Both the position numbers and the translations under genes were made by a program. The notes beneath the pieces were generated by a model. The model searched no databases. It saw only the letters and a program-made list of their open reading frames with translations, and was not told the DNA's origin. Positions 1 through 12,220 of a stretch of DNA of 64,000 nucleotides are shown here, one piece after another. Every line of letters starts with the position of its first letter. The stretch's first letter is position 1. Location: assembly GCA_950022655.1 (NCBI GenBank), contig OX465580.1, positions 96,738,797 to 96,802,796 of the forward strand, in the 5' to 3' direction. This DNA comes from Alentia gelatinosa (Eukaryota; Annelida; Polychaeta; Phyllodocida; Polynoidae).

Positions 1-289
1 TGCGACCAAACCTTATATAGAAGGGGGTTACGAAACCCATAGCCTCTCCATGCAATGGCTTGACTCTGTTACTCCACAGCAAGGTAGAAGTGCCATGTTT
101 TCTGGAGTGAAAATAAGACCACAACTCTACACCTGAGTGTTTTACACATCTTTATAGATTAGCACAATGATAACCACGCCTCTCTAATGAATCAAGAAAA
201 TCTTCACCTGAGCAATGTTTTAGTCCATGTATACCATGTATTTATGAAGAGTTTCTAAGTTTTTTATAGTTTATTTGATTTTATACGAT

Positions 290-410
290 ATGGGTAGTGA
301 TCGAATCTATGGGATGAATTTAGGGAGATATCTCAAACCTACACATTTAAATTTCCGCACTACATAGTCATGGTGTGAGAACGATTGGGCTTCGGTATAG
401 AAATAACGTC
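290..410 (-). mobile_element. SINE remnant (body and tail)
   Basis: Plus-strand GTGATCGAATCTATGGGATG and GACATGG-like segments align in order with the SINE at 51085-51345. The tRNA-like head is not recognisable. Confidence 0.5.
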
Positions 411-3400
411 AATGGCCACTGGCATATGCGATGCATTTTACATTTTTCTTTTATGTTTCCAATTGAGAAATGTCCATAATCACACACGGCTTAAACATTA
501 TTTAGGTATGATGTGCGTGAATGTAAGTGTAAAGACCACTTGCAGAGTCAATAGAAAATGCCTCTCATATGTATACACTTAGCTAGACTCCTTATACCAA
601 CACTAACGTGGCCTTGTGTTTTCTGCGTACCCCTCTGACACTGCTGCCAGGTAAATTTGAGCAGAATACATTTTTGCTGATCAAGGAGGCCTGCTCTAAA
701 AATGGTCTGGTGAGTGAAGGTAATTTATGTAAGGCAATCTACTGGGAGGTAAGGTATTTGCATATAGCTTTGGACTATAGGCATATTATATTGATCTGGG
801 TGATAAATAGGTACACATGCCTTTCTTTTTATCCCTTTCTATCAAGCATCAAAGACACACATCGAACAAATGATCGCTAATCAATTGCTATTACCCTGAT
901 TAATAGTTAGTTAGCTGCAGTGGTGCGTGGTTACAGTGGAGGTCGTACCCAATACACCCACAGTCTGGTGAACCATACAGGTTTTGACTCTGCCATCATG
1001 CAAGTTAGGCAACATTTGCACATATTGGCCAACCTACCTCATTGATTATTTCAGTCATGAATCGATATCTCAATTTATTCATTTTCTCAATAATGGAATT
1101 CTATGGGGATATTGCTTAGGGATATCCCACCTTCTTTATATTCTTACATCTTTATTAGAGATGTGGCAAATATGTTGGCCCTTTAGTATGAATCATTAAA
1201 TAAATGATATGAATCATGCAATACACTAGTTCCAATGCCTTTCTTCTAAATAACAACACTAGCCTGCATATTTGCCTCTACACAGAAGCAGCACCAGTCA
1301 CAATGTGTGACTATGAATATGGTATGCGGACGCAATTAACATTTCAAGTCGGTGTTTTCTTTTAAGGTATTCACTCTCCCTAGTCACATTTCCCAGGCCG
1401 CCCATCATGCATGCAGACCCACAGCGAAAAATAATCCCCTGTTCGTGTTCTTTCGGGACATTTCTTCATTAAACGCCACTGTTTTTTAAGTGAACCACAC
1501 AGACGCTGATTCAGCCTATTGACAACAAGAGTTGCAAGTGGCGACACCAAGTGGCTCTTTTGTCTTGCTGGATAAAAAACGGGAATCATAATCGTCATCA
1601 ACACACTTGCCTTGAGGGCCGTTGAAACCCAGTTTTGCCCTCGTATTTCCATTCAAGCAGGGACGGATTACAAAAAGAAGTCACTCCTAAAGCAAGTCCG
1701 TGAGTTTTACTCAATCAACTATTCAAGCAACTATTTTCCACATCTAGCTGCCAGGACCCTGAAGTGTATCGTTATCAAGGGGAAATTGATAAGCTATAGA
1801 TTGGTTCCTTGTTTGTGTTTCCCCAATGTGAAATTTCAACATAGCAGGCTTTATATCCTGCTTTGTATTCGTACATTCAACGTTATTTTGTTTTATTCTC
1901 AAGATGTTTAGTAATTTATAAAAAGGATCTACCGCCTGTCAGATTATTACGATCGAGTGTTATACATACGACTTCACTTAAAAGGTATGTCTACTTCAAG
2001 ACTCTTCTTTTTTTATTACTCCATCCAAAATATTGTTAGGGCATATCAGAAGAGAACTATCATTATTTTTCTTTCATTTGCCATTTCACGTTTCGAATAT
2101 TCTAGAATATTTTGCAGAAATATATCCGAAATATAAAAATCAAGAAGAAACAATTCTACCAGTGGGTAGTGATATTGTAATACCTTATAAAGACCAGCTA
2201 AATGCAATTACGCCCTGATTAACAATTACCAACATGATTTGTTTCCTTTAAAGTAAGAAAATTATATGTTAGATCATTTGAATCCAAATTGGAGTACATC
2301 AATGAATAGAGCTAATTTTAAGATACCAAAACGAAAAGACACCACCGATTGATCTTTATTTGTAACAGTTAGAAAAAATAGCAAAAGACTGTATAGAGAC
2401 ACGAACTAAAGAAATGTTAAACAAAAATTAGGAGGTATATAATACGGGAGGCAAATTACCTCTAAGAGAGAAGATGGTTAGGAAAATTACTTTTACAGTG
2501 CAAACAATCCTATTTCACATGTGTATACGTATACGTCCGTTAATCGGATACATGCATTTACGCCGTGGCGCGTAAATGAAATAACTGGGGGATTTTTGCC
2601 CAGTGTTTGAGGGTTTGTCCCTGCCATATTATATAAAAAAATGAATTAGAAACATTGGGAGCATGTACATACCAAATAAAATGAATAAAGATATCAAAAC
2701 ACATCTAGTACTATCAGGATGCTAACGAGAACGTAAAAAGGATATCGCTGAATCTTTGCACAAATTCGTTTGGCCATTCTCGAAAAAAAAAACTAAATGA
2801 CTGTCTTGGATTTGCAAGAAATGTCACATTTCGAATGGTTTGAGTATAGTAAATTCATCCAGCAAGGAACTCGATCTGGAGAGATTCTAAAGCTTATTCA
2901 TAATCGGGTCGATAGGATCAAGCCCACTCATATCATAATCCCCCTGGTCACGCCATTAGATGTTTAATGCCATAGCATTATGTTGGGATATCTGTCGACG
3001 CTGCTATTAACCCTACCATAATATCCCCAGCTAGCAGAAGCCGCTTCAAAGAAATCCATTAACTAATGCCCAACACGTTATAGTATAGACACTATGAAGC
3101 CGTTATTGCCATTCTAATGCCATAGGCAGTCAATTAGGCCAGACAAAAGAGCCATTCTATCGTGTGCTGATCCTCAATAAGGGTCTCTGTTGGATACAAT
3201 GACTTATCCAAGGTATATATGTAGAGCCAGTATAAAATCCGTATACAGTGGCATATTATATAGCTTTTAATGTTAACGATGTATTTTTGTTCTTGTGATT
3301 CAAAAGTATTCACCTTGCAACTTAGATATACTCGAAAAACCAAGTAACTTCATTACCTTTTAAAAGCCTAGCAAAGATAGATCTACTTCAATATCAACTA

Positions 3401-6130
3401 CGATATATACAGCTGGCCATGATTAACAAAATGAGAGAGGTTTGGCGGGAATTGAAATATTTTGTATCTACATGGAATCGATACAGTTATAAAACCGAGC
3501 AAGGATTAATGATAAGAAAACAAAAATCTGTGACTTCCTCGAATGAAGGCTGAAGGTGAAGTGAAGTCCTATAGCGGCACCGATGACAGTTGAGGTATAC
3601 CGGCCTTGTATGCGTGCGGCAGTCATTAGCTGGATAACTTCCTGGTGAGCCTTGTGAAATTATCCCGCCCATATATATACAGCCCAGGTTGGAATAAGGA
3701 ATATGCATCGTTTCGTTGATTCTAGATACAACTGTACCGCTATGGTTTAGTGGGTCAAAGGTAGAGATGGAACGGGTCCCACTAGATTCTTGGTTTTAAA
3801 AGTAGCATAATGATTCCGCAACAGACTCGAAGGAGTATACAAACTGTACAGTGATATTTGAGGGAAAGCGCTCTTTTGTCACTTTGGCACATAGATCAAA
3901 TTACAGCAACGCTGAAAGATCCATCGGGCAATACGAGACATCTTGTGTTTTGCTTAGGCACATTACCATAAGAATATTTACCACCCACCCACCCTACCCA
4001 CTGCCTTAACAGTCCACTTCTCTAGGTTGACTTATACAGTCTGAACGTCTCTTCTTGTAACTGTTTAAAGGGCAAAACCCCTCATTTACCTCTTCATAGA
4101 CACATTATCTTTACGCTTGTCTTGTATATGAGTACAATGACCGATCATTGCTACCTCTCCCTTTATACTTTTATACTATACATAACTCACATATCAACCT
4201 CCCAACACACAACCGTCCTTCTTCCACCAAATCCCACCCATCACACATACCTAATATTATCCTTTATTCATAGGCCCATTTTGTATTTGTGAAGTATCTA
4301 AAAAAATGCCATATATCTATATAAACATTTGATCTTAAATTGGAAATATGCATTAAGAGATTTTAATCATCAAATAAAATTTTCCACACTTATATCAATT
4401 GTCATTATCTAACTCTTTTTGTGGAGAGAGATTTAGTTATAATCTAAGATTATCAAGCATCACATGCTGAAATGCCGTCTAAGGTTGGGTAGCTCGTGCC
4501 TTCGTCTGAGACACGTGACGCGACAGATAAGACAGACACCCTTCATAGCAATCTGCCCTCAGTCCATCTACAACGAGCAATGGTAATCCTAAGTAAGGAG
4601 GAGGACGCAGGTGCGGAAGTCAACTAACACGATCCTAGAGGTAGTTTAGCATTGTATCCGCAAGCGCTCACCTGTGCCCCTCACAACAACAACAATATTA
4701 GCAACAATAACCTAGTTCTTATCCTGAAAGTGGTAGAATATCTAGGTTCCCATCACTATTTAAAAGTTTCGAATACGAATAAGTCAATGAAAGAAGATAA
4801 CGAATAAATAGAAGCTTTGCTGTTCCATGTTTCGCTCCCACACATTTCGAACTGTGAAAAGGTTGGAGTGGTCTGATATAGGTATGAAAAGGTGGAAAAT
4901 AATTCAGCACCGCAATTCTGGGTGTAATGCAAAACTCTGATAACATTAATGGGTGTACCCACGACTCATCTCGGAATAAGTGATTTGAAGCTTAAGTTCA
5001 TGCTGGTAGAACAGAATGTAAATGCATCTGTGAAGTCACCTTTATGAAGAAGGAGCAAAATCTTAAATAACCTCAATGTAACGGCTACCCAACGTAAAAT
5101 GTAATAATCCTTTCACATGATAACTTTACACCCGGCTACTGTATACCCACTTCACATCCCATTCTATTTAATCCCATGACTAAAAGCTATACTGGTTAAG
5201 GATGGATCCATTTGCTGGGATCATATGTCGGTCATGTGCCTTGATGTAGAACTTTACTGTGAAGATCTAATGATACAATGAAAATAATTTTGTTTAAAGG
5301 ACTTGCATTCGATATTAAATCAGGATTGCAGTCGTCTGTCATGATATCATATTAGCGTTCTTTAAGGGGTTTCGGCCTTTGGAGGGTGCTTACTGGACTG
5401 GACCCGACGTTCTAGTAACATGGGATACATGTAATAATGTTATTTGGGACATAATATAATATCTAATATGGTTCTAAGTGACATGTGCACAAGAACACCT
5501 ACTCTAGTGAAATGCTGACGCATTGGCATCGGGTATATCATATGGTTTTCGTGTTTTTTTTTTATAGATTTCTTTTGCTTGGAGGAACGGCAAAACAATG
5601 TCGAACTCTAAATAACAATATTTATAAGATGAAATAAAGAATTCAGAAGCTCCCATGCAACAGTCCATAAAGTTCTATATTTAGTTCATGTTCTGTGTGA
5701 TATGTCAAGGGAAAAATTTGGTTTTAAGTTGTAATGGCCTGATATGAGCTGCGGTAACAAGGATCAATAGACACAAGTGGTACACCGCACTAAGTCAAAC
5801 AATGAAATATTCCTTGTGGTATATTAACAAAGTGCCAACCTCCAGGCCCTCCTCTCGGGGTGACAGTGACCCTGTGCCGAGGTTCGCGAGTCACACGGGG
5901 GCATTTACCCTCATCCATCACTGGAGATAGATCTGTTTGTGAAGGTCCTGCAGCGGCCCTCCACCAGGGGTGCGGTGAAGTCAGGATTTTTTGTGTGTGC
6001 ACAAACCCCCAGAAAGACAGATCAGCTCATGATAAATCACGAGGAGCATTGAACTAAAAAGGTCCATTGAATCAGAGCACCTCATTAGGGCAGCGAACTG
6101 ACGGAGATACTGGAAGGTGTGCATGCAACC
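411..6130. other. Non-coding stretch
   Basis: AT-rich sequence with only short open frames lacking domains. A pyrimidine-rich stretch lies at 3980-4270 and a GC-richer patch at 5836-6000. No gene was recognised. Confidence 0.6.
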
Positions 6131-6135
6131 AGAGA

Positions 6136-6170
<35 letters not shown>

Positions 6171-6172
6171 GG
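6131..6172 (+). repeat. (GA)n microsatellite
   Basis: GAGAGA tract with one interruption. The following purine-rich stretch (to about 6800) is a diffuse AG-rich region, which explains the long pyrimidine-coded open frames on the minus strand. Confidence 0.9.
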
Positions 6173-6396
6173 AAAGAACGAGCAAGAATGGTAGCAAGCG
6201 AAACAGAGAGGGGAGAGATACACATAGCTCTTTTGAAGGCTTATAGAAGGAAGAGCGGGAGAGGAAGAGGGGAGGGAAGATAATTGAGAGGGAAAGGAAA
6301 AGAGAGCGAGCAAAACGGAACGAGAGATTACATGGACGTAGAAGAACGTGGACACAAAGGGAGTTGGAAACAAGAGCGACAGAGCCACAAGTGTGG

Positions 6397-6568
6397 GGAA
6401 CCCCGCGTAAGCGGTCACCCTCCGTTCCGGGCCAAAGTGTCCTCTTATGCGGGGTGACCGCCTACACGGGGTTAAATACACATCTAATAGAGGAATCCGT
6501 TCCGAGCAAAGGTGTCCATTAACGCGGGGTGTCAGCTTACGCGGGGTGTCCGTTAGGCGGGGTTCTAA
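6397..6568. mobile_element. Pogo-like MITE relic
   Basis: Repeated GCGGGGTGTCC / GGGGTGACCGC motifs between GGGAACCCCGCGTAAGC and TAGGCGGGGTTC. The same motif family as at 33129-34236, but diverged; exact ends are uncertain. Confidence 0.5.
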
Positions 6569-9500
6569 TGTATATTGGAAGAGAGATAAAAGAATAAAAG
6601 AGAGAATGAGAGACGAAAGGAGTACGAAGTGATATTTGCAGAAAGAGGGAGAACAAGAGGTAGAGATGAAAGGAAAGAGAGAGTACATGCATGAAAGTTG
6701 AGTAGGAAGTGGGAGACAGAGAAGGAGGGGGCGGGAAAGAAGTACCCATCAGAAGTAAAGTAACACAGGTAAGGAGAGGGAGGTGACTCGTAGTTGTTGT
6801 GAGGGAGGGAAAGCAATGCCCGTTAACACAGGGGATCGAGAACTAGTGAGGGACAGAGTGTTTGAGAGCTTAATTGATTGGATAGAATGCAATTGGTAAT
6901 GGACCCACTAGTTATGGCAGTGTTGAATTAGACATATGCGTGTGGGTGTGAGTCTGACCTACGGGGAAGAGGATAATCAATGTATTTGGGATGAGGAAAA
7001 TAGTAAAAGACCCATAGGCTCATCTAGTAATTACTATTGGTATAGATCAATACAAATATATAACAGAGATGATTCTTATCATATGTATATATATGTGTCA
7101 TATATGGAAATTTCATTGTTTCATAATATTAGGTTTTATCTGCAAATTACTTTTGAATATTTAGCAACCTGTTTTGTTTCGTAATTGACCTCAGTTTGCA
7201 CGATTACCATAAAGCCTTGACTTCGCCAAATCCTAGGGCAAGACTATTTGGATCCTGAGAGTGAACTTTCCTTAATTCGGTAAACCGTAGACCTATGCTT
7301 ACGATTGTCTTTACCGTATCTTACAGATTTGGTAGAATACATTATGTCGAATTCATTAGCAGTAATTTGTTCTTTCTTTGTATATTTGTCAAAGAGAAGA
7401 TTTCAACAATGATAATTACCAAGGCTATTTTGTAGATACATTTTATTTTTATTTTTTTATTTTTTTTTATTCAGTATAAAGACGTACAAATTCGCCAAAA
7501 TATTAGGCATTCTTCCATTGCACTCAACCAATAAACAAGCATAGACAGGACACACAGGACAAATTCAGGTTGCTCATTGGAGTGGTCGGGTTTGTTGCAT
7601 AGTTATTAGCAGGTGAAGAGATCTGTTTTTGTTGATTTGTTTCTAATTGGTATAGCATTCAACGTTGTGTCTCAGTTTATTGTATATCTTTTGTCGAGAG
7701 ATGTTACTCTATGTTTTTATATTTATAATACTATTGGGCTTTCAACAAAATGACAAAGCAGCAAGTGTATTTTCAAGATAAACATTATCTCCGATAGAAA
7801 ATTCTTTTCCCTACGCGTTATTGTGCTCTGAGAAACACAATTAAACTACTTATCAGAAATAAAAGAATATTAGATAATTGATCTGCTACAATACTCGCTG
7901 CTGGAAGTCTCACATATCGGCATGACGGTTATCCCACCCATCTGTCGTTGTATTGTTGGGGGGTACATATGGGATGAGAATATAACCATGGCCCAGATGG
8001 AGCATGTCTGTTTTTCTGCAGGGTTGCAATTAAGAACTGGTCTGATAAAAACCCAATTAATCCCCGTGCTTCCCCTCAGGTATCACAGTAAATGCAATGT
8101 AAATGGCTAATTACGTTTGAGAGATAAAACGAACGAAGTGGGATAAGTTGTGTGTAGACGGCAGAACCTCGACCCATCTGTCAACTTTAGAGTTATGTAT
8201 ATTGCAACAGACTGAACGGAAATCGCAAGCATCTGGAGAAGTCTAACGACGAAAAGATGGCCTAATAGCGCCATGCGCTTCCATCGGACCCATTATATTT
8301 CTCTTACAAAGTATCTGTGTTTCCTAGAAGTGCGGTAGAAACCATTCTTGTCGTGTGGATCGACTCCGAAAGGAACTAGGGAATCGATATGGATTTTCTT
8401 TCGTTAAAGAAAACCATTCCTTACCCTCTGCAGACCCATACTCTCATTCTTATTTAGGTAGCAGACCCGGACATTAGGTACGCATAGTTAGGGTCATTTG
8501 TTTCGACGTGAGGCCCAGACGACGCACGCTGATCACGTGACTTCACGTCATACTGTGTCAGGTCACGTGATAGGCGTCGCTGATCATTCTTCTATTTACG
8601 AGGCAAACTGTCTTTCAGAATCACCCTTGCAGTTTGATGCCGTATCGCCATTTTGCATCTCCTGTGTTTAAGGATAATTTCCCTGTTTTTGGTTATTTGA
8701 TGCTTTGAATATTGGTTCAGGGGTAATATTTCCCCAAGTATTTTGAGTAAATAAGCTTCAGTTTTATTATTGAAAATTCATAATTACTTTAGAGTTCTTG
8801 AATTTCAAAGTCAACGTTACTCCCCTTTATGGAAATGAGTTTATTTATGCATATGATGACCTGTTTATGCCTTTAAATCCCTTAAAGCTAATGCAAGTTG
8901 TATAATACAGTTGTAACATCTCGACATCTACATATATACTTTATCGTAGCCTGGTATAGATGGGCTCAGGATTAGAAAATTGTACTCAACAGACTTACGA
9001 GTATAGTAACTCATACTCAATGGACAATAAACAGATCAATATTCCTAGGCTAAGATAAAATCAGAAACATATTCATATTTGGTCCGAGTCCCCATTCGCC
9101 ATCTCATTTGGGGTGCTTCGGAATATTCACTCGGCTATCGCCTCATTCATATTACTGCACATTACAAACTATATGAGGAACGGGGACACAAACCAAACAC
9201 TCTTCAGTTTCTATTTTAGTATCGCCTCCGTAGCTAAATAGATATATACATACACAATGTAAGATGTATTACAAGTCAACGATACCAAAGTCAGCGTGAT
9301 ACATCTTCCTAATTCATCTGCAATGAATGTAGGTTGCTTAGGGTTTAAAGAATATAGTATACAACTCTGTACATCGTTTTTATGCTGACTGACCTCTACT
9401 CCCAAAATCACATACATTGCGATAAACTTCGAGTTTGTAATAATTATCAGATTATATATTTCACTGACAGTGTCATACCGTTATTGAAAAATATGAAAAT

Positions 9501-9984
9501 TTCATCGGTGATCTTTCGAACATCTCAACTAGATTGTACTTGACCCTCTTAAATTTTAACAAGCAGACCACATGCAGGTCAGGATGAATCTTAGCCCCAG
9601 ATCCATGTGACTATGTCTATATTTATTTGTTATGACCATCGCTACGACAGGCAGACCCCGGGCCACCCTTTTCTGCTCTGATTCCGGCATGTAGGAAACA
9701 CACGACTGAAGGTGAAAGTACCCCCGTCGTCTACCGGAGGTGACGGCATAAGAAAGAAAAGGAGAACAAAAGATCGGCTGTAGAAATGACGGTTTCCTGG
9801 GTCACGCTCTTGCTTGGAAACGCTTTAGTGGCTGCTAGATGTTGGTTGTCAGCTGATGGTCAGCTGATGGCGGGATACAGCGAGAGGTAGGGATGGCCTG
9901 TGAAAGGTCTACAATGAAGTCTAATTGGTAGTGACCAGTTCAGTTACCGTCCTACTCAGAGGTTTGGGGCAGGGACCGTAGACT
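6569..9984. other. Non-coding stretch
   Basis: Apart from the E-box pair near 8.5 kb, nothing recognisable was seen on either strand. A T-rich run lies near 7440-7470. Confidence 0.6.
8521..8590. promoter_or_regulatory. Paired CACGTG E-boxes in inverted arrangement
   Basis: TGATCACGTGAC (8530-8541) and GTCACGTGAT (8562-8571) flank a short spacer. The outer sequences also mirror each other loosely. A foldback repeat is the alternative. Confidence 0.35.
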
Positions 9985-10120
9985 GGTCTTCTATTCTAAG
10001 CAAAGAGACTAATAAGAATAGAACAGCATTTCTAGGAATATAACACAAAAAAGGTCTTATATTTTAAGCAAAGAAACTAATAAGAATAGAACAGCATTTC
10101 TAGGAATATAACACAACAAA
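9985..10120 (+). repeat. 68-bp tandem duplication
   Basis: GGTCTT...AACAGCATTTCTAGGAATATAACACAA occurs twice with a 68-bp offset (starts 9985 and 10053) and few differences. Confidence 0.9.
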
Positions 10121-10896
10121 ACAATAGCACAATCGAGTTCGTTGAAGCTGCTCTAAAAGCTGTATACCAATATGCCTTTCATTATATATATTTTTTTGTT
10201 TATCTAAGTTTTGTTTTAATGCCAAATTTACAGAACATATCCCTAGTGTTTTATTTATAATACTAAGGGATTATGTTTCATTAAATATTTATTATTTTCT
10301 CTATTGTAGCCTTTCTTCCTACTTGTCGATCACTATACTGGCGGTACGTTGAAACTGTCCTGTCAAACCGCCAACCTGTCAGTTTAAATAAGAGCCTTGA
10401 AATCACACTAGTTTTTATCTATATCATAGTTATATATGATACAAACGCTATCATATATGGCCATTTGGCGTGTGTGGCTCAGGCATGTCAGACATCTAAA
10501 ATGACAGTCTAGTTTGTTATCAATCAGAGTCTTGTTACGGTGTCACGGCAGTGAGAGTAGGACCTCTTACAGTACAACTAGCGTGTCATTTTTGTTCCGG
10601 CCCTTTAGTCTGAAAAAATAGACAATCAAGTACATATCACATTTCCCTTCCTGTTGTTCTGACAGGAACTAGCCATGAAAAGAAAAATAATCGATAAAAA
10701 GTCCAGAAGAGGCTTGTCTCCTATCCCAATAAATGGATCCTGATTATGGAGGCAGACCCGTGGAACCCAAAACACAAACACAAATAGGTTCCCTGCAGCG
10801 AGGCTCCCTTTTTTTCTTTATCTGTATTTGTCATTGCGATAGGCCTGCAATAAAACAGGGAACTAACAATGCGTAGGCACTTCACACGACACTTAC

Positions 10897-11090
10897 TTTC
10901 ACCGATGAATTCGAACCGACCGAGGAATCCCTTGTGTATGCTGCCTGTGTAGTCGGATTTGAAGTTGATCTCCACTGTGAGGTGGAGAGATACGATGGGG
11001 TCGGGTAGGTCTGTGCCACAAAGTCGGTCTTCCAGGTCCTTCATGCGGTCTATATCGATGGTGAAGATATCCACATAATCGAACAGGCAC
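10897..11090 (-). CDS. CUB-domain protein, internal exon (second half of the CUB domain)
   Basis: This 194-nt exon completes the CUB domain begun at 37173-37353. Its acceptor is TTACTTCTGTAG and its donor GAAA|GTAAGT. The first base completes the split Gly codon, giving ...TKAG then CLFDYVDIF in phase. It supplies the third Cys (GCLFDYVDI), the fourth Cys (LCGTDLPDP), and the C-terminal strands INFKSDY and GFLGRFEF typical of CUB domains. Asp in FDYVDI and SDY, with FDLEE in the previous exon, fit the acidic calcium site of cbCUB domains (inference). It ends in phase 1, so the two exons form a symmetrical 1-1 module of about 125 residues. The next exon lies at lower coordinates and was not found. 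Cysteine order, splice sites and phases all agree, so this is a real exon. Confidence 0.85.
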
Positions 11091-11563
11091 CTACAGAAGT
11101 AACAAAATACATGACGGTCAATGATGTGGTAGAGTAACACAGCCACAGTTCGATGGTGTGGCAGAATGACACGTGAAACGATCAATGCTGTGAAAGAAAA
11201 TAACAGTTAGAATTGAATTATGTGATACAATGACACACTTAATGGTCAGCGGTGTCACAACATGACACATCCAATGGTCAACTTCTGGTAGAGGTCAACG
11301 ATATCCTTTGGCAGAAGTACTCTGAAAAGGGATCAAATAAATATCCAACAGTTTAATCAGGGTGGTGTGCGTGTGGGTATGCAATTCTATGTGAGAGCAC
11401 TGAAGGGTCGAGAAGGACCAGGGACCTGGTTCACTAGTTTCGTGACATGTCTGTGACACCATGTATACAGACATTGAGGTTGTCTAGTTTCGTGACAACA
11501 CAAGTAGCTGCCCTTAGGTAAAGACATACCCCAAACATATAAGAATTAGACAAATCTATACCT

Positions 11564-11733
11564 CATTACTTCTAATCCAGCTGATATAAAAGAAGGAGAG
11601 TGAGTTTGGGTAAATAAAATTTTATTTTGTAGGTATAAATAAAATTTTATGATTGATATACATTTGATTAAGATTGGTATTTGACATATTAAATGTAGTA
11701 ATTGATAATATAATAAATTGATAACTAAAAAGG
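11564..11733 (-). repeat. Ngaro terminal repeat B2
   Basis: Outer end of the element, about 98% identical to B1. The CAT at 11564-11566 is shared with the target, and flanking MITE sequence starts directly outside. Confidence 0.9.
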
Positions 11734-11778
11734 GTTGAGATGAAGTGTGAAGTATGAAGAAATTGGGTGGGTGTGTGG

Positions 11779-11967
11779 AAGTTTAGAGAATTGGAAATAC
11801 GTGTGTGTAGGTTGGAAGCGAAGGGAAGAAGAAAGGGTTGAGGCGGATGTGGGGTGTAGGTGTGTGGAATTGCTGAAAGGTGGCGTGGTAGTAATATTTT
11901 TGATTTGAGGGTGATCGCTAGATGTAGCAATGAGAGCCCCTGGTCCGTCGGACCATGAACAACCCAT
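11779..11967 (-). repeat. Ngaro repeat A2
   Basis: Second copy of A1 with the same 15-bp palindrome at 11941-11955, next to the CAT core. About 45 bp (11734-11778) that have no counterpart in A1 separate it from B2. Confidence 0.9.
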
Positions 11968-12134
11968 TACTTCTAATCCAGCTGATATAAAAGAAGGAGA
12001 GTGAGTTTGGGTAAATAAGATTTTATTTTGTAGGTATGAATAAAATTTTATGATTGATATACATTTGATTAAGATTGGTATTTGACATATTAAATGTAGT
12101 AATTGATAATATAATAAATTGATAATTAAAAAGG
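11965..12134 (-). repeat. Ngaro internal repeat B1
   Basis: About 170 bp, matching B2 (11564-11733) with three differences. It abuts A2 at the CAT at 11965-11967, forming the B1-A2 junction expected for a Ngaro element. Confidence 0.9.
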
Positions 12135-12220
12135 CCAAGGCCAGATAGTATTGGGATTGTAGAAGGAGATGGGGGGGAGGGGGGAGGGTGAAAAATGAAT
12201 GAAATGTATGAATGAATTGT

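Noticed and set aside
3487..3708. Minus-strand open frame with GGIISQGSPGSYPANDC, resembling the start of another CUB domain
   Set aside because: There is no acceptor near the motif, the spacing to Cys is one residue short, and the following sequence does not look like CUB strands in any single frame. Probably chance.
5981..6816. Long minus-strand open frames over 5.98-6.82 kb (up to 235 codons), rich in Ser, Leu and Phe
   Set aside because: They are translations of an AG-rich, GA-microsatellite-containing tract. Low complexity, no domain.
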